A DNA stretch of 64,000 nt, taken from the NCBI GenBank assembly GCA_030431525.1, contig JAUIJC010000003.1, forward strand, positions 95,700 to 159,699, read 5' to 3'. This document shows positions 36,501-45,067 of the stretch, one piece after another. Below the pieces are notes generated by a model. It did no database searches. It was not told the DNA's origin and saw only the letters and a program-made list of their open reading frames with translations. A program made the position numbers and the translations under genes. The stretch is from Bacteroidia bacterium. Its GTDB lineage: Bacteria > Bacteroidota > Bacteroidia > Cytophagales > JAAEPT01. Every line of letters starts with the position of its first letter. The stretch's first letter is position 1.

Positions 36501-37515
36501 TTTGGTAGGGGATTTCCCAAGCTCAACGTTCAGCTGGTATTTGGAAAGAAATGGGTCAAACCAATTGCTTCAGGCTGGAAGCAATGCGAAGACTTGGTCA
36601 TCGAATTCCCTTCAAAACGGTGATGCCTTGTATGTTGAATTGGATGTGCCAAGTAATTGCGCCACCACCAATTCGGTGACTTCTGACAAGGAAACTGCAA
36701 CTGTTTATTCGTTGGTCAATCCATCCATTTTGGCTTCAGATACAGTGATTTGTTTTGATAATCCAGAGGATGTTATTCTTCAAGCAACTGATTTGAATGG
36801 GAACACTATCCAAACATGGATTTGGACTTATGATGCTATTCAAGATGATACTTCTGGGAGTGAATTGACAGTGAGTAATCCTGGAACCTATCAAGTGCAA
36901 GGGATCAGTGTTTATGGATGTCAAGGTCCAGCGGTTAGTACTTCCATTCAAACCATCAAAGTCAATGTAGCAATTACTGTGGAGGATGCTGCGTGGTACT
37001 CAGGTGATTATGTGCTTGAGATAGGGGATGAGGCTATGCTTAAGGCTAAGCATAAAATCAATGAGGTTTATGATAGTTACTTGTGGACTGATGTGACGGG
37101 AAGTATTGCCAGTGAGCAGAATATTTCAGTTGCGCCTGTTCAGTCTACTTTTTATGCAGTAACGGCTACAAAAGCTGGTTGTTCGGCTTCAGACACCGTC
37201 AATTTTCAGGTATTGGGAAGCTTGGCTATTGCACCTGTGCTTACTCCTGATGGAAATGGTGAGAATGACTATTGGGTAGTGGAGGGCTTGGAGACTATGC
37301 TGAGAACGCATATTCAGGTTTATAACAAGTATGGAAATCTGGTCTTTGAAACTCGTGACTACCTCTCAGAGCCTTGGTATGGTCAGAACCAGCGGACTGG
37401 CAATGACCTTCCTGAAGGGGTTTACTACTATTTGATTGTTCCTTCCGTTCCAGAGGAATTGGAAGAGAATGAGAAGTACAAACCTGTTTCAGGGCATGTG
37501 ACTTTGTTGAGGTAA
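33511..37515 (+). CDS. T9SS type-B (gliding-motility C-terminal domain) surface protein with repeated Ig-like units
   Basis: 1334 residues from ATG 33511 (an in-frame TTG at 33469 is less likely). Signal peptide MAKFYCSIRRFNSVLLCA...SNAVQAQ, then a jelly-roll-like domain (~31-200: NPSFEDTPG, SYIGFVVRGNGTNEG, ILLDNL). Roughly 205-1010 holds ~75-residue Ig-like repeats (LGAFPELCENG, GGTYSGTGV..FDPS.AGxGxHxLxYxxTDxNGC). The last ~90 residues are a gliding-motility-associated (CHU_C) domain, APVLTPDGNGENDYW ... VQVYNKYGNLVFETRDY-type. Two 225-residue blocks are near-identical. It is exported and attached by T9SS; the adjacent PorP/SprF gene supports this. Confidence 0.9.
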   Translation: MAKFYCSIRRFNSVLLCALAICFFSNAVQAQITFQNPSFEDTPGQASTAPASWNVCGGNSTPDIQPNAFSVAVPPSDGNSYIGFVVRGNGTNEGLSQALSDPLDSNKCYQFTIDLAMSPDYAGSTNYGNPTAIRCWGGFSDCDTKELLWTSPVVGHNDWQTYTVNFKPEDNYTHFLFESAHDPAASSPYLGNILLDNLTNIVELDAPTITVSGGGEICEGDDPLELTIALEGEAPWNFTYQDASGTVSETNYNSNELKLTVGENASVSVLTVSDKNCVGNVLNPTEEVKVNQLPELTVGTVSDQCSEDASFSLGYVTPAGGTYAGSAVSVGGEFDPSTASIGSNTITYDYTDGKGCENSTTFDITVHQNPSLTVTPLDAVCSEADKFLLSNVSPVGGDYGGTGVSNDEFDPSVASIGSNALTYVYTDGNGCSKSATFNIEVNENPTLTVDSVPDQCESAIAFALDNVTPTGGNYGGTGVDATNNFDPSVAGSGNHTLNYEFTDANGCKSESNFTVKVDPKIDFVVSPVGPFCADAGTQVLSNVSPVGGTYSGTGVTSGNFEVSADLVGTNTINYALTRGACKADVDFDVEVNALPVISLGAFPELCENGVSEDLSAMLTPSGGLLSGMGVSGNSFDPTIVGAGNHVLNYAYTDGNGCAANEDFTMVVHAKPVVQTSNLIFCELDGAEVLNHGLPSGGKYSGIGVDATNNFDPSVAGSGNHSLNYAFTDANGCKSESNFSVKVDPKIDFVVSPVGPFCADAGTQVLSNVSPVGGTYSGTGVTSGNFAVSTDLVGTNTINYALTRGACSADVDFDIEVNALPVISLGAFPELCENGASEDLSAMLIPSGGLLSGTGVSGNSFDPTKVGAGNHELNYAYTDGNGCASDEDFTLIVHSKPVVQASDLTYCELDGAEVLNHGIPAGGTYSGVAVSADNSFDPSVAGQGNYVLTYAYEDLNGCQEQANFQVEVVGKITPFVALKSPKGECEGKTIHFQLDEASLVGDFPSSTFSWYLERNGSNQLLQAGSNAKTWSSNSLQNGDALYVELDVPSNCATTNSVTSDKETATVYSLVNPSILASDTVICFDNPEDVILQATDLNGNTIQTWIWTYDAIQDDTSGSELTVSNPGTYQVQGISVYGCQGPAVSTSIQTIKVNVAITVEDAAWYSGDYVLEIGDEAMLKAKHKINEVYDSYLWTDVTGSIASEQNISVAPVQSTFYAVTATKAGCSASDTVNFQVLGSLAIAPVLTPDGNGENDYWVVEGLETMLRTHIQVYNKYGNLVFETRDYLSEPWYGQNQRTGNDLPEGVYYYLIVPSVPEELEENEKYKPVSGHVTLLR
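34948..36290 (+). repeat. Tandem 675-bp duplication inside the type-B cargo gene
   Basis: The block beginning GATGCCACCAA at 34948 recurs at 35623, a 675-bp (225-codon) period. The two copies differ at few positions over most of their length (e.g. KIDFVVSPVGPFCADAG, PVISLGAFPELCENG both times). The period is a multiple of three, keeping the frame. Confidence 0.85.
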
Positions 37516-37618
37516 TTTTTTGAAAGAAGACACAAGACACAAGTATTGAGGTTTCCACCGAGGATTAAATCTTGATACCTGTATTCCATCATAAACCTTA
37601 TTTGGATTCCGAATATAT

Positions 37619-38704
37619 ATGGTAAGAAAACTACTGTTCTTGATATTGGCTGGAGCCTTTTCCATGGTAGGTCGTGCCCAGCAGGATGGTCCTTCACAGT
37701 CCACTCACTTCATGGTCAATCCATTTATCATCAATCCAGCCCTTTCTGGCTCGGAGGATAATATTGACCTCAAAATGGGGTATAGGCAGCAATGGGCGGG
37801 AATCGATGGCGCCCCTCGAACGATGTATCTCAGTGGCCACATGCCTGTTGGAAAGCCGCATACGGCTCAAACTCACCCAGGCGATTACCACAACTGGTGC
37901 GGTGTCGGTTTTGTGGCTTATCAGCATTCGGCGGGGCCATTGTCTGAAACCAGTGTGTACGGAAATTTCAGCTACAACCTGCGTCTGACTAAGGGTTCAG
38001 GTTATGGCTGGAAACATCGGGATGGACTCAGCCTTTCGATGGGCATGTTCCTTGGGATGAAAAATATCGGTTGGAATCAAGAGGAATTGACGCAGATTAA
38101 GACGCCAGGCGTTCAAGGTGAAGCGGATTATGTGGCCTTGGATGTTAATCCAGAGAATGCGGGAAGTGTTCTAGATGGAAGTTTTGGAGCGATGCTGTAT
38201 TACCGTAACCAATACTATTTGGGCATCTCAGCTAATCAGTTGTTTGCCGGTCAAATGGGATTTGGTGATGGTAATCGCCTGAGTCCACATTTTTATCTTA
38301 CCGCTGGTGCAAAATGGGAAACACAGGATGATATTTACTTGTTGCCAAGCATCTTAACCAAAAAGGTTTTTGGTGCGCCTTGGTCCATTGAGGCTAACCT
38401 AAGGGTGGATATCAAGGACCGCTTTTTTGGAGGTGTTTCCTTGCGGGGTGGCAATTCAGGTTCTTTGAGTCAGCCGTTCAATTTTGATGCTTTGGGTTTG
38501 ATGGTAGGTACCCAAATCGAATGGAAGGAGGGAATTCATAATTTCAGGAGAGGGAAGCACAGTGTAGCGATACAGTTGTTCTATTCTTATGATGTCCCGC
38601 TTTCGGCCTTGGCGGCACAGAGCTCAGGTGGACATGAAATCACCTGCGGATTCCTGTTGCCAGCAATGTTCAATGAAAGGAATGCCGAGGACACTTGGAG
38701 GTAA
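37619..38704 (+). CDS. PorP/SprF-family T9SS outer-membrane protein
   Basis: 361 residues with a signal peptide (to VGRAQ, ~21). The family signature HFMVNPFIINPALSGSEDNIDLKMGYRQQWAGIDGAPRTMY-type region is present at ~30-70 (key pieces NPALSG and YRQQW). The remainder has beta-barrel character with DGSFGAMLYYRNQYYLGISANQ and a C-terminal strand HEITCGFLLPA. Family knowledge: PorP/SprF proteins bind and anchor type-B T9SS cargo such as SprB. It lies 103 bp downstream of the type-B cargo gene, the usual pairing. A 13-bp terminator stem follows. Confidence 0.92.
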   Translation: MVRKLLFLILAGAFSMVGRAQQDGPSQSTHFMVNPFIINPALSGSEDNIDLKMGYRQQWAGIDGAPRTMYLSGHMPVGKPHTAQTHPGDYHNWCGVGFVAYQHSAGPLSETSVYGNFSYNLRLTKGSGYGWKHRDGLSLSMGMFLGMKNIGWNQEELTQIKTPGVQGEADYVALDVNPENAGSVLDGSFGAMLYYRNQYYLGISANQLFAGQMGFGDGNRLSPHFYLTAGAKWETQDDIYLLPSILTKKVFGAPWSIEANLRVDIKDRFFGGVSLRGGNSGSLSQPFNFDALGLMVGTQIEWKEGIHNFRRGKHSVAIQLFYSYDVPLSALAAQSSGGHEITCGFLLPAMFNERNAEDTWR

Positions 38705-38712
38705 TCTACATG

Positions 38713-38749
38713 TGAGAGCCGAGTCTTAAGACTTGGCTCTCAATTTTTT
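38713..38749 (+). terminator. Terminator of the PorP/SprF gene
   Basis: 13-bp stem (38713-38725 with 38730-38742; one G-T pair; loop TTAA) followed by a short T-run to 38749. Confidence 0.85.
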
Positions 38750-38758
38750 GACCTGAAA

Positions 38759-38984
38759 GGCTGGACGTCAGGGCAACCGCAAGAAATAATTCTATGATGT
38801 TCTGTGCTCTCGTAGCGACGCTTTGAAAGCTTCGAAACTAATTTGCCAAAGGCAAATTACAGACACTTCATCTGTAAAGGACACTTTTTGGGACTGCAAT
38901 CCAGCTTCGCTGTCTTGGTCTCGACGCTTTCAAAGCGTCGCTACGCAGTATGCGTTTTTCTTGCGGTTGCCCTGGGCTGGACGT
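38759..38984. mobile_element. 206-bp MITE with 18-bp terminal inverted repeats and a 10-bp target duplication
   Basis: Perfect 18-bp terminal inverted repeats CAGGGCAACCGCAAGAAA lie at 38769-38786 and, inverted, at 38957-38974. They are flanked by the direct repeat GGCTGGACGT at 38759-38768 and 38975-38984. Inside, 38811-38830 and 38926-38945 are perfect 20-bp complements and AATTTGCC/GGCAAATT sits at the centre. There is no gene inside. A 10-bp duplication and CAGG-type ends fit ISAs1- or IS4-like transposition. It fills most of the PorP-recQ gap (38705-39027). Confidence 0.85.
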
Positions 38985-39027
38985 GGAAATAGCACAGAGT
39001 TCTTCGGCTGTTTCGTAAATTTGCCCC

Positions 39028-40953
39028 ATGTCCGTCAAGCCATTGTCCATCCACCAAATTCTTCAGGAAAACTGGGGTTATTCCTCTTTTCGCCCCTTGC
39101 AGGAGGAAATCATATCCTCTGTTCTTGAAGGAAAGGACACCTTGGGTATTCTTCCAACGGGCGGTGGAAAATCAATTTGTTTTCAGGTGCCAGCCTTGGC
39201 AAAAGAGGGAATCACGATTGTGGTGTCGCCTTTGATTGCCTTGATGAAGGACCAGGTGGAGGCCTTGCAGCGCAAAGGAATTGATGCAAAGGCATTGCAT
39301 TCGGGCATGGGCTTTCGTGAGCTTGACCATACGTTGGACAATTGCGTCTATGGTTCGGTGAAGCTACTCTATCTATCTCCTGAGCGCTTAAAGACCGATT
39401 TGTTCAGGGAGCGGGTGCAGCGGATGAATGTCAATCTTTTGGTTGTTGATGAGGCTCACTGCATTTCACAATGGGGCTATGACTTTCGGCCACCATACCT
39501 TGAGATTGAAGCACTCAGGGATATTTTACCCAAGGAAGTTCCATGTTTAGCGCTTACAGCAAGCGCGATTCCAGCCGTTCAGCAGGACATTCGGGAAAAG
39601 CTCGGTTTCAGAAAGGGCTATGGCATTTTTAAGAAAAGTGTTGCCCGAAAGAACCTGTCGTATTCCTGCTTCTTGGAGGAAGATATTGAAGCCAAGATGC
39701 TCAAGGTCATCAAGGGCGTTCCTGGTTCGGGAATCATTTATGTTAATGCCCGAAAACAGGCCGAAAAGGTGGCGATGACCTTGCGCCAAAAGGATTTTTC
39801 AGTGGATTTTTATCATGCTGGCCTTTCGACTGAACAACGGAATATTCGTCAGGAAAAATGGCTGTCTGGCGAAACCAGAATCATCGTTTCCACCAATGCC
39901 TTTGGCATGGGCATCGACAAGCCAGATGTGCGGTTTGTGTTGCATTTGGCTCCACCACAATCATTGGAAGCCTATTATCAGGAGGCAGGAAGGGCAGGTC
40001 GTGATGGCCAAAAAGCCTATGCTGTTTTGCTTTGGAGGGAACGTCAATTTTTGGATTACCAGAAAAAGCTGGAGCAAAAATACCCTTCTCCAGCAGAAGT
40101 AAAACGAGCTTATCAGGCCTTGGTTAATCACCTTCGCTTGGCAGTGGGCGCTGGGGAGTTTGATTCCTTTCCATTGGACGTGGAATCAATCAGTAGAGCA
40201 TTTGACATTCCCGTTCCACAGTTGGTTCATTCCTTAAAGCTTTTGGAGCAGGAAGGCTTGTTAGCCATTGATGAGGGAAAATATCAGCCGTCTCGTGTAC
40301 AGCTGAAATTGACACCAAGGGAGCTTTATGATTTTCAGACGTCAAATCCACGATTTGATGAATTAATGCAAGGAATTGTTCGTAGTCTGGGCGCTGAAGT
40401 GTTTGACCAAATGATGGTGGTGTCTGAGGATCGTATCGGGAAAATCATTGGACAATCAGCTAAGGAGATAAGGGGAATGTTGTCCTATTTGGATGCCCAA
40501 AGAGTGTTGGTTTTCCAACCATCCTCAACCTTGCCTCAGGTTACTTTTCTTGTCCCACGGCTGAGGGCAGATAAATTGCCTATCAATAATGCGCGAGTAA
40601 ATCGTCTGCGAAAAGGGGAATCATTCCGATTGGAGCGGATGGAGCAATATGTTCGTTCTTCAAGACAATGCCGAAGCGCCATCTTGGCCGAATACTTTGG
40701 CGAAGGGGAAGTGAATGCCTGTGGCGTCTGTGATAATTGCTTAGCCAAAAAGGCAAATACAGTATTGACCTCGGACATGTCTGAACGCATTTTGCAACTG
40801 CTTGAAGAGGCGTCCTCCTCTAATTTGGAAACGCTTGTCGAGACTTTTCCAATGGAGGAAAGAAAAGAGGTAGTGAAGCAAATTCGTGGGTTATTGGCTG
40901 ATAAGGCCATCCATTATGATGACCAAGGGAATCTGGTCAAGAAGGGTACATAA
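39028..40953 (+). CDS. recQ: ATP-dependent DNA helicase RecQ
   Basis: 641 residues. Superfamily-2 helicase domain 1-340: Q-motif FRPLQEEII, Walker A LPTGGGKS (~42-49), D141-E-A-H144, SPLIALMKDQV, and motif VI QEAGRAGRDGQ. The RecQ C-terminal zinc domain shows Cys residues in SRQCRSAILAEYF and NACGVCDNCL. There is no HRDC domain; a helical tail completes the protein. It unwinds recombination and replication intermediates. A TAAATTTG box (39016-39023) ends 4 bp before the ATG, so the transcript would be nearly leaderless. The 3' end overlaps the convergent MarC gene by 17 bp. Confidence 0.95.
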   Translation: MSVKPLSIHQILQENWGYSSFRPLQEEIISSVLEGKDTLGILPTGGGKSICFQVPALAKEGITIVVSPLIALMKDQVEALQRKGIDAKALHSGMGFRELDHTLDNCVYGSVKLLYLSPERLKTDLFRERVQRMNVNLLVVDEAHCISQWGYDFRPPYLEIEALRDILPKEVPCLALTASAIPAVQQDIREKLGFRKGYGIFKKSVARKNLSYSCFLEEDIEAKMLKVIKGVPGSGIIYVNARKQAEKVAMTLRQKDFSVDFYHAGLSTEQRNIRQEKWLSGETRIIVSTNAFGMGIDKPDVRFVLHLAPPQSLEAYYQEAGRAGRDGQKAYAVLLWRERQFLDYQKKLEQKYPSPAEVKRAYQALVNHLRLAVGAGEFDSFPLDVESISRAFDIPVPQLVHSLKLLEQEGLLAIDEGKYQPSRVQLKLTPRELYDFQTSNPRFDELMQGIVRSLGAEVFDQMMVVSEDRIGKIIGQSAKEIRGMLSYLDAQRVLVFQPSSTLPQVTFLVPRLRADKLPINNARVNRLRKGESFRLERMEQYVRSSRQCRSAILAEYFGEGEVNACGVCDNCLAKKANTVLTSDMSERILQLLEEASSSNLETLVETFPMEERKEVVKQIRGLLADKAIHYDDQGNLVKKGT

Positions 40954-41524
40954 AGAAAAAATCTTTGATGCCATCCAATAGGAACTGGATGCCCATACAA
41001 ATAATGATAAGGCCCATAAATCTGGAAATGATTTGTGGGCCTTTCAATTTGCCAAAGAGCTGAATCGGGATGATGGTGGCGATAGATAGAATGATCGCCA
41101 TTCCTGTGCCGAACAAGGCAATGTAGGGTAGAAGATGATTAGGGTTGTGTTTGGCGGCCAATGTCATCACCATGGCGATGGATCCTGGACTTGCACCAAA
41201 CAAGATGACTTTGTTGAAATCCATTTTTGATGCCTTCTCCTCATTGGTGTTACCTGGCCCCAACATCTGGAAACCGATAAATCCGAGGATCATTCCCCCC
41301 ACAATTTTGAAGGCTTCCATGCCAATCCCGTAATAGGAGAGCACTAAAGGTCCTGCAATTGCCGAAGCAACTAAAATAAGGAAGATCAAGCCCATGGCTT
41401 TCAGGCCTTCAAAAATGTTTTTTCGGACCGTACTGGGGTTCTGGTATTCAATGAGCATCATGCCACAAACCATCGGGTTAATGACGGCAAGCATGGCAAT
41501 GGTGGCTTGAATGTATTCCCGCAT
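40937..41524 (-). CDS. MarC-family integral membrane protein
   Basis: 195 residues with six hydrophobic helices, the normal MarC layout. Typical segments are AMLAVINPMVCGMMLI at the start, IVGGMILGFIGFQML in the middle, and FGKLKGPQIISRFMGLIIICMGIQFLLDGI at the end. MarC/YhgN proteins are inner-membrane proteins of unresolved transport function (earlier linked to multiple antibiotic resistance, later disputed). It is convergent with recQ, with a 17-bp overlap at the 3' ends. Confidence 0.85.
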   Translation of the reverse strand: MREYIQATIAMLAVINPMVCGMMLIEYQNPSTVRKNIFEGLKAMGLIFLILVASAIAGPLVLSYYGIGMEAFKIVGGMILGFIGFQMLGPGNTNEEKASKMDFNKVILFGASPGSIAMVMTLAAKHNPNHLLPYIALFGTGMAIILSIATIIPIQLFGKLKGPQIISRFMGLIIICMGIQFLLDGIKDFFFMYPS

Positions 41525-41566
41525 AGAAGAGAAAGGGGGAGCTTAAATTGTTCCCCAAGCTTTCTC

Positions 41567-44500
41567 TTAAAATACTTGCTCGAAGGCCTGTAGGTTGTCT
41601 TCCTTTTCTTTCAAGTCCCTTTTGATCATCTTTTCGAGGTCTTTTGGGCTCAGGTCTTTGTTCTCAAAACCAAAGTAAAATTTGCTTTCCACGCCTTCTG
41701 GGTTGTGGTCTTTGGTTGAGAAATAGACGTAGGCAGGATACCACGGTCCGTCCAATGAGCGCTTCACGCGGTAGAGGTTCAGGCGGACAGTTTCCCCATC
41801 AATTTTTGCTTTCACCCGCTTCACGAACTCCATGCTCTTGATTTCTCCCCAATAATAGCTGTCCTCAAAATGGGAACGCATCTGGGATTCAATGATGGTG
41901 TTTTTCCCTAAATGCGGCTCAACTTTGTCCATCAATCCATTGGCGTAAACCTTTTTCAGGAAGAAGAAATTGTGGCGGGTGTCCCTGCACATTTCTTTCA
42001 TCAAAGATTCTGGAACGTCTCGGCCTGCTTTTAATAATCCGTAAACGCCTATGCTACGGAGCTTGAAGTCCGTCATTTCCGTCAACTTCTCGAAATAGGC
42101 AATGTTGTCTTTGGCAATGGCAGGATGGCTCAATAGCTCAGCCATGGTCAGCGTTACCGAATAATAGTTGGAATAGCGGAGTTCATAACCCTCCTTAATG
42201 GAATCAAGGGCGGTAATAAAACAATCCAAGGTCATCGCCCATTCCCGTTCATAAATTCCCAAACTGTCATTAGGAAGGAAGCCTTGTTCCATCGTCCGTT
42301 GGGTCAGTTTGGTCATCTTCACCTCCAAGGCAGGGTTGTGGAACATAGGGAGGAACTTCGAATAGTTGTTTCCCACAAATTCCAAGGTGTCGAAGAAAGG
42401 GGTTAGGATGTCGTAGGCCTTTTCGTTTTTAAAGCTTGGCACCAAGGCAAAGAAAGCCTCCATGGATTCCTCCGTTTTTTGGGCGGTTAATACTTCCAAA
42501 ATTTCCTGTTGGAGGAACTGGGTGGAGGTAGAATCCTGATACAAGTCCTTGAGCACCTGAACGCTTTTTTCATCATAAATCCTTTTGAGGAGCCTGACCA
42601 TTTTTACCCTAACGGAGCCATAATTTAAGGTATCGCTGTAGTGAGGTTTTTTAAGGTACTCGTAGAAGGTTGGAAGTTCTGATTTGCGCAATCGTAGTTT
42701 GGAGATGGCGCCAAGCAGATCCCCAAACCTTTGGGTGGTGTCCCCTGAATGTATTTTCTCCATGACATCAACCAGCTTGGAATTTGCCAAGCCTTTTGGG
42801 TCTCCGCCATTCAAGATTTTTATGCCGTAAACATCTACAGGATCTCCCCAGAAGGAATCCTTCAATTCGATTGGAAAAATGCCTCCTGTAACAAACACTT
42901 CACTTTCGAGAGGGATTACAATCCAACGGACAAAGCTGCTGGAGTCAGAGCCTTGCCAGATAATGTCTTTGGCTTGGAAGCCGTCCACGGTAAAGGTCTC
43001 ATTGCGATAAATGCTGTCCGTATCCCACAAATAATCATCGTAGTATTCAAAAATTGATTGAACACTGTCGAAATAGTAGTGGCGGTTGATTTTATGTAAT
43101 CCCACCCAGTAAGCTACGTTCCCTTGGTTGTCAAACTGGTTTCCACGAAGGGAGGTGTCCACTGATGGAAGGAAATGGTGGTTGTCGTACGAGTAATCGT
43201 TCGTGTCGATGTTAAGCTCAAAAGGCAGCTTGAGGCTGGCGATTCCTCCGAATAAAAGGCGTTCCTTACATTCTTGAGGTTCCAACTTCATCAACTCAAA
43301 TTCCCCAAAGAACTTTTTCCAAGTAGCTGCATTGTGTTGGTTTGCTGGAATTTGCCCTTGCAGCTTGTAAGCCTTGTTTCCTCGTTGGAAGATTTTGGTG
43401 CGGACGAGTGTTCCGTTTTTCGAAGTAAGAAGGATTTCGCGTCCAGCATAACCCTGAGGCAGGGTGAAGTTCATCACTGTATCCAATGACACATTGTACT
43501 CTTCCTCCAAGGCCTTGATGGCTTCTGAGAAATACTCCTCGTCAGAAGGAGAGGAGTAGTCCAGCGGAGTTTGAGAAATCTCAATGGTGTAGCTGGCTTT
43601 TTGATCGAAATCAATGGCTGAATAGGTGTAGATATCCTTCAAGTTGTCTTCCTCGCTCCAGCTGTATTGAGGGGTTTCCTTCTCCGTGAATTTCGTATAA
43701 GGTTGAGGAATCGGAATGGAGAACCTGAGGTTAGAATCACTCAGCGTTGTCCAAGTACTTGTTCGTGGGCTGCGATCGAATAACCTGAAAGATTTGAAGA
43801 AGTCTTTGGTTTCATCCTCATCTAAATCACTCGCGCCCCCTTCAACCATAAGGAAATAGAGCTTTCGATCCTCTGTCAAATAAATGCGGGCTTTGGCGCC
43901 TCCCCAAAAACCTTCCTTCAGCTCACATTCAATGCCCTTGACATCCTTATAGTGAATTTCTTTCCATTTTTTTACAGCATGGCCACTTTCACCAGCCATT
44001 TGAGCCACAATCTGGAAGAAGAGTTCCTGATTATGTTTGCTGAAATCGTTGGCGTCTGTGCTGAAGAAGAAGTAGGAATATTTGTTTCCAGGCTCCTGGA
44101 AGAAGTACATTTTTTGGTCGCTACCATGCAGGGACATTTCAGCTGGCTTGGCAGGGAATGTCAAGGCAAAACCTTCAGTAGTATCCTTCAAAGTGTAGGA
44201 TTCATTTTTCTCCAACAGCTTGCGGATGTGCTGACGCATATTCGGGTTAAAGCTGGCCTCGACAGGTTCTACACTATATCCCTTTTCCTTCATTAATTGA
44301 ATGAGGCCATCCTCGCCTGGAAGGTGGGCTGCACCTACGGCCACAAAACTTTTAGAAGAATGCTGAAGTAAGCTGTCCATACCTTCAGCCATGATAAGGT
44401 TGCGGTCATGCATCAGAATCTTATCCCAGAAGGGATCGTAGTTTCTGAACATATTGTCCACTGAGTCAATTTTATGGAGGTCGCCTGCTTCATAAATGGC

Positions 44501-45067
44501 GATGAAATCCTCACGGCTAATCTCAGGCTCAGGAATGGTGTCGTTGTATTCCCTTTTGGTGGACATCATTTGGGTGGCGATGTCCATGTGGGCTTTGTAG
44601 TCCTCCAAGCCCAATACATTCTTGTTTTGCCTTTTGGCAATTAAATAGAGGTGAGCATCCAAAAACACGCCCATGTGCTCATAGTTGTCATTATCCAACA
44701 TTCGGTCAATGACGCGCGGTGGCCCCGCCTTGAGTTTACTGAATCCACCTTGGAAATTTCTGTAACGTGAACCAGCGAAGGGAATGCCTGTGCGCACAGC
44801 ATCATCCATATCGATTTCAAAGGCCACGGACTCACTTTTCATTAAGGCGGCATAAACCGAATCGCTAAAGCCAAAAACGCGGTCGCTGGTCAGGTGCATG
44901 GTGCCGAAAAGATAGGCGGTGTTGCCATGGCCCTTTACCCGCCATAAAAGTTGCCAGTTCTGTTTAATGGAATCCAATTGGGCTCTTTCTGTGGAATCCA
45001 TTACTTGCCCCTGGGTGACAGAAAGGGTCACAAAAAAGGAAACAAGGAGGAGGAGATGTTTTTTCAT
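41567..45067 (-). CDS. Very large secreted TraB/GumN-domain protein
   Basis: 1166 residues with a signal peptide (~1-20). Residues ~35-280 form a TraB/GumN domain (LLWRVKGHGNTAYLFGTMH; SFVAVGAAHLPGEDGLIQLM). The next ~500 residues contain two or three domains of ~150 residues with a SFP/IPIPQ-type start (FALTFPAKPAEM, FSIPIPQPYTKF) that look like PsbP/lipocalin-type beta domains. The last ~350 residues are HEAT-like helical repeats (VQVLKDLYQD, ILEVLTAQKTEESMEAFF). Ordinary TraB/GumN proteins are ~250-300 residues. No catalytic assignment can be made for the C-terminal ~850 residues. Predicted extracytoplasmic. Confidence 0.72.
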   Translation of the reverse strand: MKKHLLLLVSFFVTLSVTQGQVMDSTERAQLDSIKQNWQLLWRVKGHGNTAYLFGTMHLTSDRVFGFSDSVYAALMKSESVAFEIDMDDAVRTGIPFAGSRYRNFQGGFSKLKAGPPRVIDRMLDNDNYEHMGVFLDAHLYLIAKRQNKNVLGLEDYKAHMDIATQMMSTKREYNDTIPEPEISREDFIAIYEAGDLHKIDSVDNMFRNYDPFWDKILMHDRNLIMAEGMDSLLQHSSKSFVAVGAAHLPGEDGLIQLMKEKGYSVEPVEASFNPNMRQHIRKLLEKNESYTLKDTTEGFALTFPAKPAEMSLHGSDQKMYFFQEPGNKYSYFFFSTDANDFSKHNQELFFQIVAQMAGESGHAVKKWKEIHYKDVKGIECELKEGFWGGAKARIYLTEDRKLYFLMVEGGASDLDEDETKDFFKSFRLFDRSPRTSTWTTLSDSNLRFSIPIPQPYTKFTEKETPQYSWSEEDNLKDIYTYSAIDFDQKASYTIEISQTPLDYSSPSDEEYFSEAIKALEEEYNVSLDTVMNFTLPQGYAGREILLTSKNGTLVRTKIFQRGNKAYKLQGQIPANQHNAATWKKFFGEFELMKLEPQECKERLLFGGIASLKLPFELNIDTNDYSYDNHHFLPSVDTSLRGNQFDNQGNVAYWVGLHKINRHYYFDSVQSIFEYYDDYLWDTDSIYRNETFTVDGFQAKDIIWQGSDSSSFVRWIVIPLESEVFVTGGIFPIELKDSFWGDPVDVYGIKILNGGDPKGLANSKLVDVMEKIHSGDTTQRFGDLLGAISKLRLRKSELPTFYEYLKKPHYSDTLNYGSVRVKMVRLLKRIYDEKSVQVLKDLYQDSTSTQFLQQEILEVLTAQKTEESMEAFFALVPSFKNEKAYDILTPFFDTLEFVGNNYSKFLPMFHNPALEVKMTKLTQRTMEQGFLPNDSLGIYEREWAMTLDCFITALDSIKEGYELRYSNYYSVTLTMAELLSHPAIAKDNIAYFEKLTEMTDFKLRSIGVYGLLKAGRDVPESLMKEMCRDTRHNFFFLKKVYANGLMDKVEPHLGKNTIIESQMRSHFEDSYYWGEIKSMEFVKRVKAKIDGETVRLNLYRVKRSLDGPWYPAYVYFSTKDHNPEGVESKFYFGFENKDLSPKDLEKMIKRDLKEKEDNLQAFEQVF

